Counted from the first letter of the stretch, positions 27,760 through 40,762 are shown. The stretch: DNA of 64,000 bases from Prionace glauca (GCA_037974335.1 CM075740.1:13351071-13415070), one strand, 5' to 3'. Notes: a model not told the origin generated them from the sequence alone. Numbers and translations are program-made.

Positions 27760-30230
27760 AAGACGGGACCCCATTTCATTAATGCGACGGTTTGGGGAGA
27801 TTGAATGGGAAGCTTCCCATTCAATGTGAGGAGAGAAAAGAGCTGACCTTTCGAATCCAGATGGCCCTTTGTCATCTTAGACTCTTTATTCTCCTGACAA
27901 TTGCTGCCAGCTACATCAAGATCATGGTAAATGTGCCAGAGCAGCTGGCGACACCCTGGCAGAATCTGTACCCACAGCGGCAGCAATGACGATGTTTGAT
28001 AAAGGAGGATAAATAGTTCTAACGAAGGAGGGTTGTCTATATGTTAATTTCCACAAAGCTTTAGAGTGTTGTTTACAACATGGTTGTAATATTCTGAAAT
28101 GTACACGGTAATTTTGTATTCCGATTGCTTTCTGATATACAGTTTAACCCAGAAAAAAAAAAGTCTGCCACTGTAGTACTGAATATATTTGTTTTTTTTC
28201 TAATGTAGATTCTGTTGAGAAATTACTATAATCGGTGGTTTCGAAGTGACTATATCATTGGAATTATTACTGGGAAAAATGTGATGGCAGCAACTGTAAC
28301 CCGAGGAAATTAATTAAAATTTCCGTTTATCGCGTCCTGCTTTGTGATGTTCCGAAGCGTCAATGTGAAAGATCAATGTGTAAAATTATCGAACGGGAAG
28401 CGAGGATAGATTTTTATTTATAGATATGGGTGGAGAAGGAAGCCTGTCTGAATCTCTCCTTCCGCAACAGATTTTTTAATATTCTTTATTCCAATTCAAT
28501 CCAGTCAAATTCAGAGTCCCAACAAGTTGAGACATTCCCGATCCAAGACAGGGCTCTCACCTCCTGTCTTGGGCTTGATCTACATGATCCAAGCTGCTGA
28601 ACACATGACTTCCACATTTCGTACAGGGGAGTTTTGGTTGTCTTGTGTATTTCGTTTTGCACTGCAAGCCACCCCATCACTCAGGGCACAACAGTGCGAG
28701 GATATCGTTTTCACAATATTTATTCATTTTCACTTCACCTGATATTCGATTCGTTTGATTTTTTTAATGCATTTAGTTTAACGAGCGTCGCTGCACTTGG
28801 AAACTATTTGGAAGGTAGTTCGGGTTCAGTTAACATTGCGCCACAGCGGCACTTGTTGGTGACTGAAGGAAAAGCCACGGTGACTCGAAGCAAAATTGTT
28901 CATTGTCCTAAAGCTATAGGAGGCATGCTTACTCAGCGAAATGAATGAAAATAGAATAGAAAGTAGGTACAGAGAGATAGTGGTAGGTGGAGATGAAGTA
29001 AGTATAATGCAATCACATATTGGGATTTAAAATAAGCCCTCAACATCATTTGAAATTGTTTAATATTAATTATATTTGCTGTATGGAATGTGATGGGAGG
29101 TGGCGTGATATAAAGGCGGCTTCTAACCAAGGCATACATGAGGCAATATAATTCTGAAGTATAGCTGTAAAATTTAGAATCATTTTCTGTTATGTGTAAA
29201 GTTTTGCTTGTGCTGAATAAAATTTAATCGCCACATTAAATCAACCGATGTCATTGTCGAATTACTGGAAACCAAAATGTAAAAGAAATGAAGACAACGA
29301 AATTTCGTTAGTATTATATCCTTACTGGGACTCATATTTTCAGAAATATATAAGCTAAGAAGATGTCCGCATCTTCTGACATGGAAAAGGGGGCAGTGAT
29401 ACATTCTTAATAAGACTTTCAATAGGAAGGAGATGATGGCATCAGAAACTAATGAATAAACAGAGAAATTTCACTGAACTGACCCAGTCTGATGTAGGCT
29501 CTCACAGACAATGTGGTAGGAACTGAGGACGTGATAGGAACTTCTAAACTAATTAATTAGAAGTTGTGATAAATATTGGAGACACTGCCGTCAGAAAATA
29601 ACACATGCATTCGACTCTAATCAATGCGTGGTTAATCTCGATTATTTGCTTTTGTGTTCCGTTTTGAATGAAATGGTTCATATTGGATTGACAACTACAG
29701 CCGAGGTCGCTCTGTTCGGTCCCTTGTCAGCTATCGATTCTCCACCTTAGGGTATCTATGTTATATAAATAGGAAATGATTCTATCAGATTCTAAGTAGT
29801 CATTGTGAAAACACATCTGGGCGGGAGGGACAACGCAACTGAAAATTAAAATGTCCATTGCCTCTTGGCGGGAATTTCCGGTCCCCAAGTGGGCGGGGCC
29901 GGAAAATCAGTCTATACTGATTATTGGCCCTGGTTCTCCGTGCGCTTGGTGATAAACTATATTAACGCCAATTAACGTTGCATTTGACACGTTGCAACAT
30001 ACAAATCTTAACCATAAATCCAATAGAATGAGAATGTCAGCTGATATGAAGCAATAATCATAGAACGTTTCCGCATAAAAATCCACCCGCTTTGAGCTTT
30101 TGGAAAGATACTTCCAAATTGTGCTGATCCTCTGCTCTTTACCTTGGCATTGCAATGTTTTCCCATTCAAGTCTTGAAGGGTTGTCCCAGAATTCACGCT
30201 CGATGGTTACAATTCCCAATTCTTCGTCAG
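27760..30230. other. Intergenic stretch, mostly unrecognised
   Basis: Apart from a half arm of the second fold-back family (27,812-27,885, tttcgaatccagatggccct) I see no gene, splice pattern or familiar repeat. AT-rich, with only short frames. Confidence 0.4.
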
Positions 30231-30237
30231 AACAAAC

Positions 30238-30551
30238 CATAGAATCCCTGCAGTGCCGAAGGAGGCCATTCGGCCCGCCGAACCTGCACCGACAACGATT
30301 CCATTCTATCCCTGTAACCCTGTGTATTTGCCCTGCTAATCTCTCTGAATCTAATGGATAATTTAGCATGGCCAATCCACCTAACCCGCACATCTTTAGG
30401 CTGTGAGAGGAAACCAGAGCACCCGGGAAAAAACCCATGCAGACACGGGGAGAACGTGCAAACTCCACACAGAGAGTCAACCAAGCCGGGAATGGAACTT
30501 GGGTCTCTGGCACTGTGAGCAGTGCTAACCACTGTGCCACTGTGCCGCCCC
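30238..30551 (-). repeat. tRNA-derived SINE (antisense)
   Basis: Tail atagaatccctgcagtgccg, body ggctgtgagaggaaaccaga and gtgcaaactccacacagaga, reversed B box ggaatggaacttgggtctc, head gctaaccactgtgccactgt. Confidence 0.87.
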
Positions 30552-30845
30552 TTTGAATTAATTGAAAAGAGGCATACGAATACGAACAATGCAAATATTG
30601 TTTTCTTGCACATGAAACTACATGAAGCAAAGGGATTGCAAATAAAAGAAACTCTTCAGAATTAAGTGTGCATACATGCTAACTTGGAGAACACGACTTG
30701 AGGAGAATGCATTATCGGCAGATACTTTGGGAACTATCAATGTTATTTGGGGAAACTAGTTTAGTGATAGCGGAAAGCCCATGAACGATTCAATTGAAAC
30801 CATTTTTAAAAAGGACTTGAATCAAAGGATCTGGAACTGTCTAAA

Positions 30846-31395
30846 CATAGAACATTACAGCGCAGTACAGGCCCTTCGGCCCTCGATGTTGCGCCGACCA
30901 GTGGAACCAATCCAATGACCCTCTAACCTAAACTATTCCAATGTTATCCATATGCCTATCCACTGACCATTTGAACGCCCTTAATGTTGGCGAGTCCACA
31001 ACTGCTGCAGGCAGGGCATTCTACGACCTTACTACCCTCTGAGTTAAAGAACCTACCTCTGACATCCATCCTATAATTACCACCCCTTAATTCATAGCTA
31101 CGTCCCCCTGTGTTAGCCATCACCATCCGAGGTAAAAGGCTCTCACTGTCCACCCTATCCAATCCTTTGGTCATCCTGTATGCCTCAATCAGGTCACCTC
31201 GTAACCTTCTTCTCTCCAATGAAAATAACCTCAAGTCCCTCAGCCTTTCTTCATAAGACCTTCCCACCATACCAGGCAACATTCTGGTAAACCTCCTCTG
31301 CATCCTTTCCAATGCCTCCACATCTTTCTTGTAATGCAGCGACCAGAACTATACGCAATACTCCAAGTGCGGCCGCACCAGAGTTTTGTACAGAG
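30846..31395 (-). mobile_element. CR1 LINE 3' fragment (antisense), TTCTATG-tailed subfamily
   Basis: Reversed: catagaacattacagcgcag at the left, then the ORF2 C-terminus. The minus-strand frame reads MQRRFTRMLPGMVGRSYEER and [20 protein letters not shown]. It ends near gcggccgcaccagag. Confidence 0.9.
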
Positions 31396-31477
31396 TTTTA
31401 CACCAGAGTCTGGTATATAGGAAGTTAGCAAAAAGGATAACAATTTAGTGGGAGCTTCAAGTGCAGACCGATTACAA

Positions 31478-32045
31478 CCCATAAAATCATAGAAAATTAC
31501 AGCTCAGAAACGCCTTTTGGCCCCTGTGCCGAACCATTTTTTTGCCTAGTCCCACTGACCTGCACTTGAACCACATCCCTCCACATCCCTCTCATCCATG
31601 AACCCATCCAAGTTTTTCTTAAATGTTAAAAGTAACCCCGCATTTACCACTTTATCCGGCAGCTCATTCCACACTCCTGCCACTCTGCGTGAAGAATCTC
31701 CCCCCTCAATATTCCCTTTAAACTTTTCTCCTTTCACCCTTAACCCATGCCCTCTGGTTTTTTTCTCCTCTAGCCTCAGTGGAAAAAGCCTGCTTGCATT
31801 CACTCTATCTATATCCTTCAAAATCTTATACACCTCTATCAAATCTCCCCTCATTCTTCTACGCTCCAGGGAATAAAGTCTTAACCTATTCAATCTCTCT
31901 CTGTAACTCAGCTTCTCAAGTCCCGGCAACATCCTCGTGAACCTTCTCTGCACTCTTACAATCTTACTTACATCCTTCCTGTAACTAGGTGACCAAACTA
32001 GGTTACCACTTTGTCCGGCAGCTCATTCCGCACTCCCACCAGTTC
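31478..32045 (-). mobile_element. CR1 LINE 3' fragment (antisense), third subfamily
   Basis: The minus-strand frame reads MQRRFTRMLPGLEKLSYRER and [21 protein letters not shown] short segment (ccactttgtccggcagctca) from inside the copy recurs near 32,007-32,035, so the far end carries a small rearrangement. The stretch 32,046-32,464 has nothing recognisable. Confidence 0.87.
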
Positions 32046-32464
32046 AAACACCTCCAGTTCAGTGATCTGGTTAAAGATGATGATTTTAAACATTGGTTCT
32101 GTTTGCCTCTCCAAAGATACTGTTAGACTTGCTGCTTGCTTTTGGATTTTATTTCAGTTCAGCAATCCTTGATTGCGAATCTGGGCAATTCTGAATGATT
32201 ACTTATGTTTAGTCTTCTCTCTGAAAACGGTCATGGGCTGTATCGGTTGTACATTGCCAATCAGAATTCTATTTTTGTTTTTATAAACGAAAAGTATTTG
32301 TTTGTCTTCTGACTGCACTCTCAAAATCAATGAACATCTGCCAACGTATCAATTACACATATATCTTAGAATCGATCAATTTTTGAAAGGAGAGTTATGG
32401 CCAGATATAGCAAGTCCTAAGCAGTGGATCCCGAAGCTGATCATCCATGAGAAGATGGGATTTA

Positions 32465-32630
32465 AAATAATTAATTTCAGGGATGTGAGCGTCTCTGGCT
32501 GGGCCATCATTATTGCTCATCGCTAGTTGTCCTTCAGAGCTGACTTTTATGAACTGCTGCAGTTTCTGGGGTGCAGTACACCCACGATGCTGTCAGGGGA
32601 TTCCAGGATTTTAAACTAATGAGAGTGAAG
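32465..32630 (-). mobile_element. Fragment of the second LINE family (antisense)
   Basis: gatgtgagcgtctctggctg, gaactgctgcagtttctggg and ggggattccaggattttaa follow the reversed 3' end of the LINE at 53,640-55,195. Confidence 0.6.
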
Positions 32631-32861
32631 GAAAGGCACAAACTCACAAATCAGCATGGCGATGTTCCCATCTATTTGCTGCTCTTGCCATTCTAGATTG
32701 TATTGGTTGTGGGTGTGGAAGGTTTTAAGTGCAGGAATTGAAAGGCAATTTTAAGAAAATGTAGAAATTTTAAGAAATGCTTGATGAAGTCTAGATCGAG
32801 GCGTTCAAGTTAGGCGACGCTGACTTACACAAGAAAGCTAGGTATGATCTAAGGAGATAAA

Positions 32862-33185
32862 GAACAAAGAACAAAAACAGCCCAGGAAACAGGCCCTTCG
32901 GCCCAACGAGCCCACACCGCCATTTTAACAATACCAGTCCCCCCCCTCCCCTCCACCCATGACCCTTGTCTATGCTTACGGCATTCCACATTGAGGGAAA
33001 CTAATTAAGGACAATTTATTACCTCCAATCAGCCTAACAGCACATCTTTGGGGTGGGGGAGGAAACCAGAGCACCTGGAGAAAACCCACGCAGGCACGGG
33101 GAGAATGTGCAAACTCCCACAGACACCGGCCCAAATTCATGTGTCCGCACAGCAAACAGTGATAGTAACTGAGCTGTCGTCTTGC
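32862..33185 (-). repeat. tRNA-derived SINE (antisense), TTCTTTG-tailed subfamily
   Basis: caaagaacaaaaacagccca and ggcccttcggcccaacgag at the left (tail). ggaggaaaccagagcacctg, aaattcatgtgtccgcacag and gtaactgagctgtcgtc towards the head. Confidence 0.87.
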
Positions 33186-33639
33186 CCAGCATCCAGTTTA
33201 GGCACACACTAACGACATGAAGCACTAGGCTACTCTCGAACATCCAAGAGCAGCCCTTGTACGACCCATCGTGTGTATGCCCCTTGTTAGACAACAAGGC
33301 AGACCGACTTAAAACCTGTGAATGAAAAGCAAAAAACATTGGTATCATTCCACATCCTTATACATTACCAGGGACGTCCCAATGCTAATGAACCTTATTT
33401 GAAACAATCTCCTATATCCTCCCATCTCCAACCCACTCATGTATCTGTCTAAGTAACTCTTAAACAACTCCAGCGTGCCTGTCTCCACCAACTTACTTGG
33501 CAGAGCATTCCATACCCCCACTACCTTCTGTGTGAAAAACCTCCCTCTAATATCCGTGTTATACCTCCCCCCGCTCCCCCCCCCCCCCCCTCACCTTAAG
33601 CCCGTGGCCCCTCGTACTGTGCGTTTCTAACATAGGAAA

Positions 33640-33735
33640 TAGCTTACAAAGAACAAGAACAAAGTACAAAATCAGCCTGGAAAACAGGCCCTTCGGCCCA
33701 ACGAGCCCACGCTGCCATCTTACCACTGTTTACTC
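33640..33735 (-). repeat. SINE 3' fragment inserted in the CR1 copy
   Basis: caaagaacaagaacaaagta and ggcccttcggcccaacgagc are the reversed TTCTTTG-type SINE tail. The rest of the SINE is absent. Confidence 0.75.
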
Positions 33736-33872
33736 AATCCGTACCCTTCATAATCTTATATAACTCTATTAGATCCCCCCTCAGTCGTCGTCTTTCAAGG
33801 GAAAACAGCCCCAATTTGCTCAATCTTTCCTCATAACACAGTCCTTCCATACCAGGTAACATCCTGGTAACA

Positions 33873-34387
33873 TTCTGGTCGCCTCACTATAGGAAAGATG
33901 TAGAAGCTATTGAGAGGGTACAGAGGAGATTTACAAGGATGTTGCCTGGACTGGGAGGCATGCCTTATGAAATTAGATTGAGGAAGCTGGGACTCTTTCC
34001 CCCGGAGAGACGTAGGTTGAGAGGCGACCTGATAGAAGTTTACAAAATGTTGAGAGGAATAGATAGGGTGGACTCTCAGAGGCTATTTCCCCGGGTTGAA
34101 ATGGTTGCTACGAGAGGACACAGATTTAAGGTACAGGGAGGGAAGTTCAGAAGTGATGTTAGGGGTAGGTTTTTCACTCAGAGGGTGGTGAGTGAATGGA
34201 ATCGGCTGCCGTCAGTGGTGGTGGAGGCGAACTCGCAGGGGTCTTTTAAAAGACTTCTGGATGAGTACATGGGGTTTAATGAGATTGAGGGTTATAGATA
34301 GGTCTGTAGGTTGGTAGGTGTTGATGTGATCGGCGCAACTCGTGGGCCGAAGGGCCTGTTTGTGCTGTAGTGTTCTATGTTCTATGC
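33873..34387 (+). mobile_element. CR1 LINE 3' end inserted head-on in an older CR1
   Basis: The frame reads MLPGLGGMPYEIRLRKLGLF and RGRFFTQRVVSEWNRLPSVV. The tail is gtgttctatgttctatg. Its reading frame is largely open, so it is younger than its host copy. Confidence 0.9.
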
Positions 34388-34469
34388 TCTAAATGTCCTA
34401 TGCACTCTCCAGAGTCTCCACGTCCTTACGGTAGTAAGGCGACCAGAACTGGACGCAGTACTCCACCAA

Positions 34470-36400
34470 AAATGCCAAAAGACAGAATTAGACCAAGCTA
34501 GAGTCCCAGGCTAGCCACAGGGCCCCCCACTGGCTATGGCAAGGTCTCGAAGACATAACCGGCTACAAGGTGAAGACATGCAAAATCACCAGCAGCAACG
34601 CACCCCTCCCTGATGAGCTGAATGCATTCTATACCCGTTTTGATCAAGAGGTCAGCCAGAGCACGCCCTCCACCCCGGAAGCCTCGGATGAACCCGTTTC
34701 TGAGGTCACCATTGCAGGGGTCAGGGCAGCTTTCTCGAAAGTCAACCATAGAAAGCATCTGGTCGGGTTGGGGTACCTGGAAGACTACTCAGATCCTGAG
34801 TGGATCAGCTGGCAGGGGTATTCACAAACATATTTAACCTCTCGTTACGACAATCTGACGTCTATATCTACTTCAAGAAGATGACTATTACCCCAGTGCC
34901 AAAGAAAAGCCAAGCAATGTGCCTTAATGTCTATTATCCAGTGGCCCTGACATCCATCATTATGAAGTGTTTTGAAAGGTTCGTTATGGCATGAATCAAT
35001 TCCTGACTCTCAGATCCGGTACACCTATCGCCACAGCAGGCTCCATCGTCCTGGCCCTGCATTCAACCCCAGAACACCCAACTAACAAAGCCACCCATAT
35101 CAGACTCCTATTTATTGACTGCAGGTCAACCTTCAGCACCACTATACCTACAAACCTCATCTCCAAATTCCATGGCCTGGGGTTCCTCTCCTCCGTCTGT
35201 GATTGGATCCTGAACTTCCTAACTCACAGACAGCAATCAGTAAGGATAGGCAACAACACCTCCTCCACGATCATTCTCAACACCAGTGTCCCACAAGGCT
35301 GTGTCCTCAGCCCCCTACTGTACTCCTTATACACTTATGACCGTGTGGCCAAATTCTCCTCCAACTCAATTTTCAAGTGACGCCACCGTAGTGGGTGGAA
35401 TGTCAGACAATGCCGAGACGGAGTACAGGAATGAGATAGAAAATCTAGTGAACTGGTGAAATAGCAATAATCTCTCCTTTTATTTCAACGAAATTAAGCA
35501 TGTAGTCATCGACTTCAGGAAGCTTAGTGGAGAACATGCTTCTGTCTACCTCAATGGGGTCGAAGCAGATATGGTCGAAAGCTTCAAGTTCTTAGGTATA
35601 CAGATCATCAACAAACTGTCCTGGTCCCCAACCACCACCCCCGCCTCCCCCCCGCCCCCCTCCCCCCCCACCCCGCATCACAGTCCATCACACAAACCAG
35701 CCTCCCATCCATTTACTCTGTCTACGCTTTCCACTGCCTCGGAAAAACAGCCAGCATAATTAAAGACCCCACGCCCCCGGACATACTATTTTCCACCTTT
35801 TTCCTTCGGGAAAAAGACATGAAAGTCTGAAGATAGGTACCAACCAACTTAAGAACTTATTTCCTGCTGCCCTCAGACTTTTGAATGGACCTATCTCGCA
35901 TTAAGTTCATGTTTCTCTAAACCTGTAACATTACTATATGCCTGTAACATTACGTTCTGCACTCTCTCCTTTCCTTTTCTATGAATGATATTCTTTGTCT
36001 GCATAGCGTGCAGTAAACAATATATATCACTGTATAGAACATAGAAAAACTACAGCACAAACAGGCCCTTCTGCCCACAAGTTGCGCCGATGATATCCAT
36101 ACCTACTAGGCTTACCTCTCACCCTCAATTCTATTAAGTCCCATGTACTCATCCAGAAATCTCTTGAAAGACCCTCTCGAATTTGCCTCCACCGCCACCG
36201 ACGGCAGCCGATTCTACTCACTCACTCACCACTCTTTGAGTGAAAAACCTAACCCTGACATCTCCTCTGTAGCTATTCCCCAGCACCTCAAACCTGTGTC
36301 CTCTCGTAGCGATCTAAAAAGCCTCTGAGAATCCACCCGATCTATACTTCTCAACATCTTATATACTTCTATCAGGTCTCCAATAATAAATCAAATCAAA
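34470..36400 (+). mobile_element. L2/Rex1-like LINE, decayed, with a CR1 insertion in its tail
   Basis: Readable parts: LPDELNAFYTRFDQEVSQST, LLFIDCRSTFSTTIPTNLIS, SVPQGCVLSPLLYSLYTYD, ESFKFLGIQIINKLSW. RT order is preserved but frames shift and a C-rich run (about 35,632-35,675) replaces part. The tail continues on both sides of the antisense CR1 at 36,036-36,384, ending aaatcaaatcaaatcaaaa. Confidence 0.83.
36036..36384 (-). mobile_element. CR1 LINE 3' fragment (antisense) in the L2-like tail
   Basis: tagaacatagaaaaactaca at the left, then gcctccaccgccaccgacgg and atcttatatacttctatcag. The second copy of this region (56,640-56,695) has no insertion here. Confidence 0.87.
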
Positions 36401-36769
36401 TCAAAAATGCCTGTGTTATTAAGGGAACAATGAATACACAATGAATGACCAGCCATGTTGGTGATACATTGGTAGCAGTGATACTGATATTGAAACTCCT
36501 GATCAGATTGCGTTACGTGTTACGTGAATAGAAGAACCTGTTCGTCTGAAATAGTTCTAAAAATAACAGCGAAGTAAGGCCAAAGCGGCGGTGGTGCAAG
36601 TTTTGTTTGCAATTGCGGAGATAGTTACAGGGGAGGATTGGAGGTCAGGAGTGAAGGAGTTTGGGGACGGAGTGGCGAACATCAGAGCGCATATATAACC
36701 TAGAATAAAGCACGAACACAACTGGTGCTATGCTAAATGCATACAATTATTTATATAAATTGTAAAGAG

Positions 36770-37262
36770 TTGAGGCCACAGCACTGATCACTGTCGCACA
36801 CCACCCCTTACATTTTGCCAAGCAAAAATTGTCCCCTTTGCCTAGTCTCTACTTCCCGTTCGCTCGCAAATTTTCTGTCCACGCCCCCACACCATGAATT
36901 CTCATTTTCCGCAATACTTTTTGATGTGACATCTTATTAAAATGTTTACTGAAAATCACAGTTCATCCATCTGCTCCCCTTTATCCACGGCGCATTATTT
37001 CTTTAAATCACTCCAGTAAATTGGCTGAACATATTCCCTTTGACAAAACTGTCTTGGCTCTATCTGATTACCCTAATTTTTCTTATGTGCTTTACAATCA
37101 ATCTTTAGTAACTGCTGCGAACATTTTTCTTACATGCCACATGTTCAGCTAACTGGTGTTGTTCAGCGAACATGAGTCGTTTCCTGCAATAGGTCTCTTT
37201 TTCCTATTGCATTAACATTTTATATTCGCTGCTACATACACTGCAACTAAATTACTGAGAAA
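36770..37262 (-). mobile_element. Old LINE RT fragment (antisense), duplication copy 1
   Basis: atcactccagtaaattggct, gacaaaactgtcttggctct and catgttcagctaactggtg match antisense CR1-like RT text. The paralogous stretch is 57,095-57,540. Confidence 0.65.
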
Positions 37263-37264
37263 TC

Positions 37265-38048
37265 CCCTAGTTTAATGTGGAGAAGTGTGAGGTAATTCAT
37301 TTCGGTAGGAATAACAGATGTGTTGAGTATAGGGCTAACGGGAGGACTTTGAATAGTGTGGAGGAGCAGAGGGGTCTAGGTGTATGTGTACATAGATCCC
37401 TGAAAGTTGGGAATCAAGTAGATAAGGTTGTTAAGAAGGCATACGGTGTCTTGGCGTTTATTGGTAGGGGGATTGAATTTAGGAGTCGCAGCGTCATGAT
37501 GCAACTGTACACAACTCTGGTGCGGCCGCACTTGGAGTTTTGTGTGCAGTTCTGGTCCCCACATTACAGGAAGGATGTGAAGGCTTTGGAGAGGGTGCAG
37601 AGGAGGTTTACCAGGATGTTGCCTGGTATGGAGGGGAGATCCTATGAGAAGAGACTGAGAGATTTGGGGTTGTTTTCGCTGGAAAGAAGGCGGCTAAGAG
37701 GGGACCTTATTGAAACATATAAGATGATTAGAGGTTTAGACAGGGTAGATAGTGATAGCCTTTTTCCTAGGATGGAGAAAGCTAGCACGAAGGGGCACGA
37801 CTTTAAATTAAGGGGGGGTAGTTATAGGACTGATGTCAGGGGTAGGTTCTTTACCCAGAGGGTGGTGAGGGACTGGAATGCCCTGCCAGCTGCAGTTGTA
37901 AATGCGCCAATTTTGGGGGCGTTTAAGAGATCTGTGGATAGGTTTATGGACGAAAAGGGATTGGTTTAGGCTAGTGGGTCATTGTTTTTGCAACATCGTG
38001 GGCCGAAGGGCCTGTTCTGCGCTGTAATGTTCTATGTTCTATGTTCTA
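37265..38048 (+). mobile_element. CR1 LINE 3' half, largely open frame
   Basis: An open frame of 230 codons begins EKCEVIHFGRNN and contains VLAFIGRGIEFRSRSVMMQL and RRFTRMLPGMEGRSYEKRL. The tail gtaatgttctatgttctatg follows. It is flanked by CTAGT-type short repeats and is absent from the paralogous site near 57,960. Confidence 0.92.
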
Positions 38049-38097
38049 GTCGCCATATTCCGGCACCTGTCCGGATACACTGAGAGAGAACGGCTGA

Positions 38098-38268
38098 TGC
38101 ACCTATCCGGTACGTCTTTCGGACTGTGGGAGGAAGCCGGAGCACCTGGAGGAAACCCAGGCAGACAGAGGGAGAACCTGCAGACTCTGCACAGACAGTG
38201 ACCTAAGCCGGGAATCGAACCTGGGTCCCTGGGACTGTGATGTAGCAAAGGCAACCACTGTGCCAAAG
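38098..38268 (-). repeat. SINE (antisense), mostly deleted in the paralogue
   Basis: ggactgtgggaggaagccgg, agactctgcacagacagtga and gggaatcgaacctgggtcc. The second copy keeps only the edges (gtacactaagggagaattcg ... actgtgccaaa at about 57,998-58,040). Confidence 0.78.
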
Positions 38269-38534
38269 GCAATAAAAAACTGAAATAAAACAGCATTCGG
38301 GAAAAGTGTTCTGCAAGCATCTCTGGAGACAGAAACAGCGAAAATTGCGCCTCCGAAGGTGCTAGAGGAAAACAAAGGCGATGACTTTTGTTAACCTGAA
38401 ATTCACTGAAAGAATACAGGAAACAGATCCAATTTCAACTTCAAGAAGGAAATTGCATAGATTTATGAAACTGATGTCTGCATGAAATGTTAATCAAGCA
38501 CTGGAGTGCGATTACTTCGATAGCTATTTCAAAG

Positions 38535-39365
38535 AGTACAATGGCATTCTTGTGTTGTATTCTTCTGTAAAATTGTTGGGAACTGACCTCAATATAAGGT
38601 TGCTCAGTCATCTTTTCAATTTATGTTTCCATTTGGAGGGAACCAGATTAATGGTTAATGGTTAACCATTCTATGCACACATATTTTCCTTTAGCTGGCG
38701 GCATAAAATTACATAGACAGTTGTAATGATTAAGAATGCAAGGGTTTAAGTGATAATGGAGCAGATTCAGAAATATCTTCTAAAAGTGAATAGAACTTGC
38801 ATATGAAGCTAAGAGCAATTGAAGGATTATGGCGAAAGAATGTCTTCGATTAACTGGCCATCATTAGTTCTCTTTGTTTCTGCCCTAAACAATTGACCAC
38901 TGATCCCGAGTCTAAGTCCCCGTGTTCTGGATTTCACAGCCAGGGCAACATCGACTGGACCCTTCACTTGCAAGGACACGGTCTTTGGCTTGTCTGCCCC
39001 GCCAACTCGCCTCCCCGTTCATGCCACCCGCACTGCAGCCATTGGGCATACGGTGGTGACAGAAATCGGGCGAAGACACACACATCCTTCTGCGGAGGAA
39101 TTACCACCTTAGAGGACTGACGGCCAAGCGTTAGTGCAGCAACTCTGTAGGTTCCAGCGTTGGCGACAGTTCGGATTACAGCCGGTTGCCAAAGACGAAA
39201 TCTCATGTAGGCCAAATGAGTTCGGTCCTTGGAGCTTTGGTGGGGCCGAGTTGCAAGCCCCACCGAGGGGAATGAGGGGAGGGGGTGTTCCTCTTGCCCG
39301 ACACCAACACTCAGCTCAGGCTGTTAGATTAGTGTCTTGACATAGTCCCGACCCAGCCAGGCGAA
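38535..39365. other. Segment present only in duplication copy 1
   Basis: At the equivalent point of copy 2 (about 58,322) the flanks join directly. About 830 bases, with a GC-richer core at 38,940-39,320. No recognised repeat or gene. Either an insertion here or a deletion there. Confidence 0.5.
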
Positions 39366-39730
39366 TAATTGTAGTGCGGACAGGATGTGGCACTTGAGTG
39401 ACTCTGAATAGGGCACTTAAGGGCCTCAATAGGCTCAGAGATGCGTTTGCCGCGCAACTAATTTGTTCTTCCTAAATGGAGGTGATTTCAGACCATCACA
39501 ATAGAACAGATCTGTGAGGCGACGGTGAACTAAAGCTATGTGCTTTCAGAGTGTATAAAGACCCTGATATGCCTTGAAATGATGCCTACAAGGGAGAGCA
39601 TGTAGAATGGGAAAAGAAGGGCGGCCAGGGGCATATATTTGAGTTCCTAGCATGGGAGCAGGAAGTGGAGTCATTGCAGATAATTCTGTGGATATTAGTT
39701 GATAAAATGTAGCCAGATCTGGAGAATAAC

Positions 39731-40762
39731 AACATAAGAACATAAGAACTAGGAGCAGGAGTCGGCCATCTGGCCCCTCGTGTCTGCTCCACCATTCAAT
39801 AAGATCATGGCTGATCTTTTCGTGGACTCAGCTCCACTTACCCACCCACTCACCATAACCCTTAATTCATTTACTGTTCAAATATTTACCTATCTTTGCC
39901 TTAAAAAAACATTCCATGAGGTAGCCTCAATTGCTTCACTGGACAGGGAACTTCACAGATTCACAGCCCTTTGCGTGAAGAAGTTCCTTCTTAATGCAGT
40001 CCTAACTCCGTTACCCCTTATTTTGAGGCTATGCCCCCTAGTTCTCGTTTCACCCACCAGTGGAAACAACTTCCCTGCTTCTACCTTATCTATTCCCTTC
40101 ATAATCTTATATGTTTCTATAAGATCTCCCCTCATTCTTCTGAATTCCAGTGAGTATAGCCCCAGTCTACTCAGTCTCTCCTCATAAGCCAACGCTCTCA
40201 ACTCCCGAATCACCTAGTGAATCTCTTCTGCACCCCCTCCAGTGCCAGTATATCCTTTCTCAAGTAAGGTGACCAAAACTGTACACTGTACTCTAGGTAT
40301 GACCTCACCAGCACTTTATACAGCTGCAACATAACCTCACTGTTTTTAAACTCCATCTCTCTAGTAATGAAGGATAAAATTCCACTTGCCTTTTACCATT
40401 TAAGTAACGCTGTTATTCCTAACAATGTGGATGGGCTCACATTTACCAACATTGTACTCCATCTGCCAGACTCTCGCCCATTCACTTCGACAATCTATAT
40501 TCCTTTGCAGACTTTCAGCGTCCTCTGCACACTTTGCTGTATCACTCATCTTAGAGTCATCTGCGAATTTTGACACGTTACACTTGGTTCAAATCACGTA
40601 TGTAAATTGTAAACATTTGCAGTCCCAACACTGATTCCTGAGGCACACCACGAGTCACTGATCGCCAGCCAGAAATACATCCATTTACACCCGCCCTTTG
40701 CTTTCTGTTAATTAACCAATCCTCTCTCCATGCTAACACATTGTCCGTTTGATGGTAACTGG
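39731..40762 (-). mobile_element. CR1 LINE (antisense), longer copy
   Basis: From the reversed tail (cataagaacataagaactag) into the RT domain; gtatcactcatcttagagtc and atctgcgaattttgacacg reverse to the FADDSK active site. A minus-strand frame reads [20 protein letters not shown]. Absent from copy 2 of the duplication. Confidence 0.88.

Larger units (their letters stand above)
33390..34468 (-). mobile_element. CR1 LINE fragment (antisense), interrupted twice
   Basis: Outer antisense copy in three pieces: about 33,390-33,638 (atgtatctgtctaagtaact; cttacttggcagagcattcc), 33,736-33,872 (cttcataatcttatataact; cctcagtcgtcgtctttcaa) and 34,388-34,468 (tctccacgtccttacggtag). A SINE tail and a sense-strand CR1 fill the gaps. 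Confidence 0.82.

Noticed and set aside
27792-27989. Small plus-strand frame after GP1BB
   Set aside because: It begins in a half arm of the second fold-back family and has no splice or domain support.
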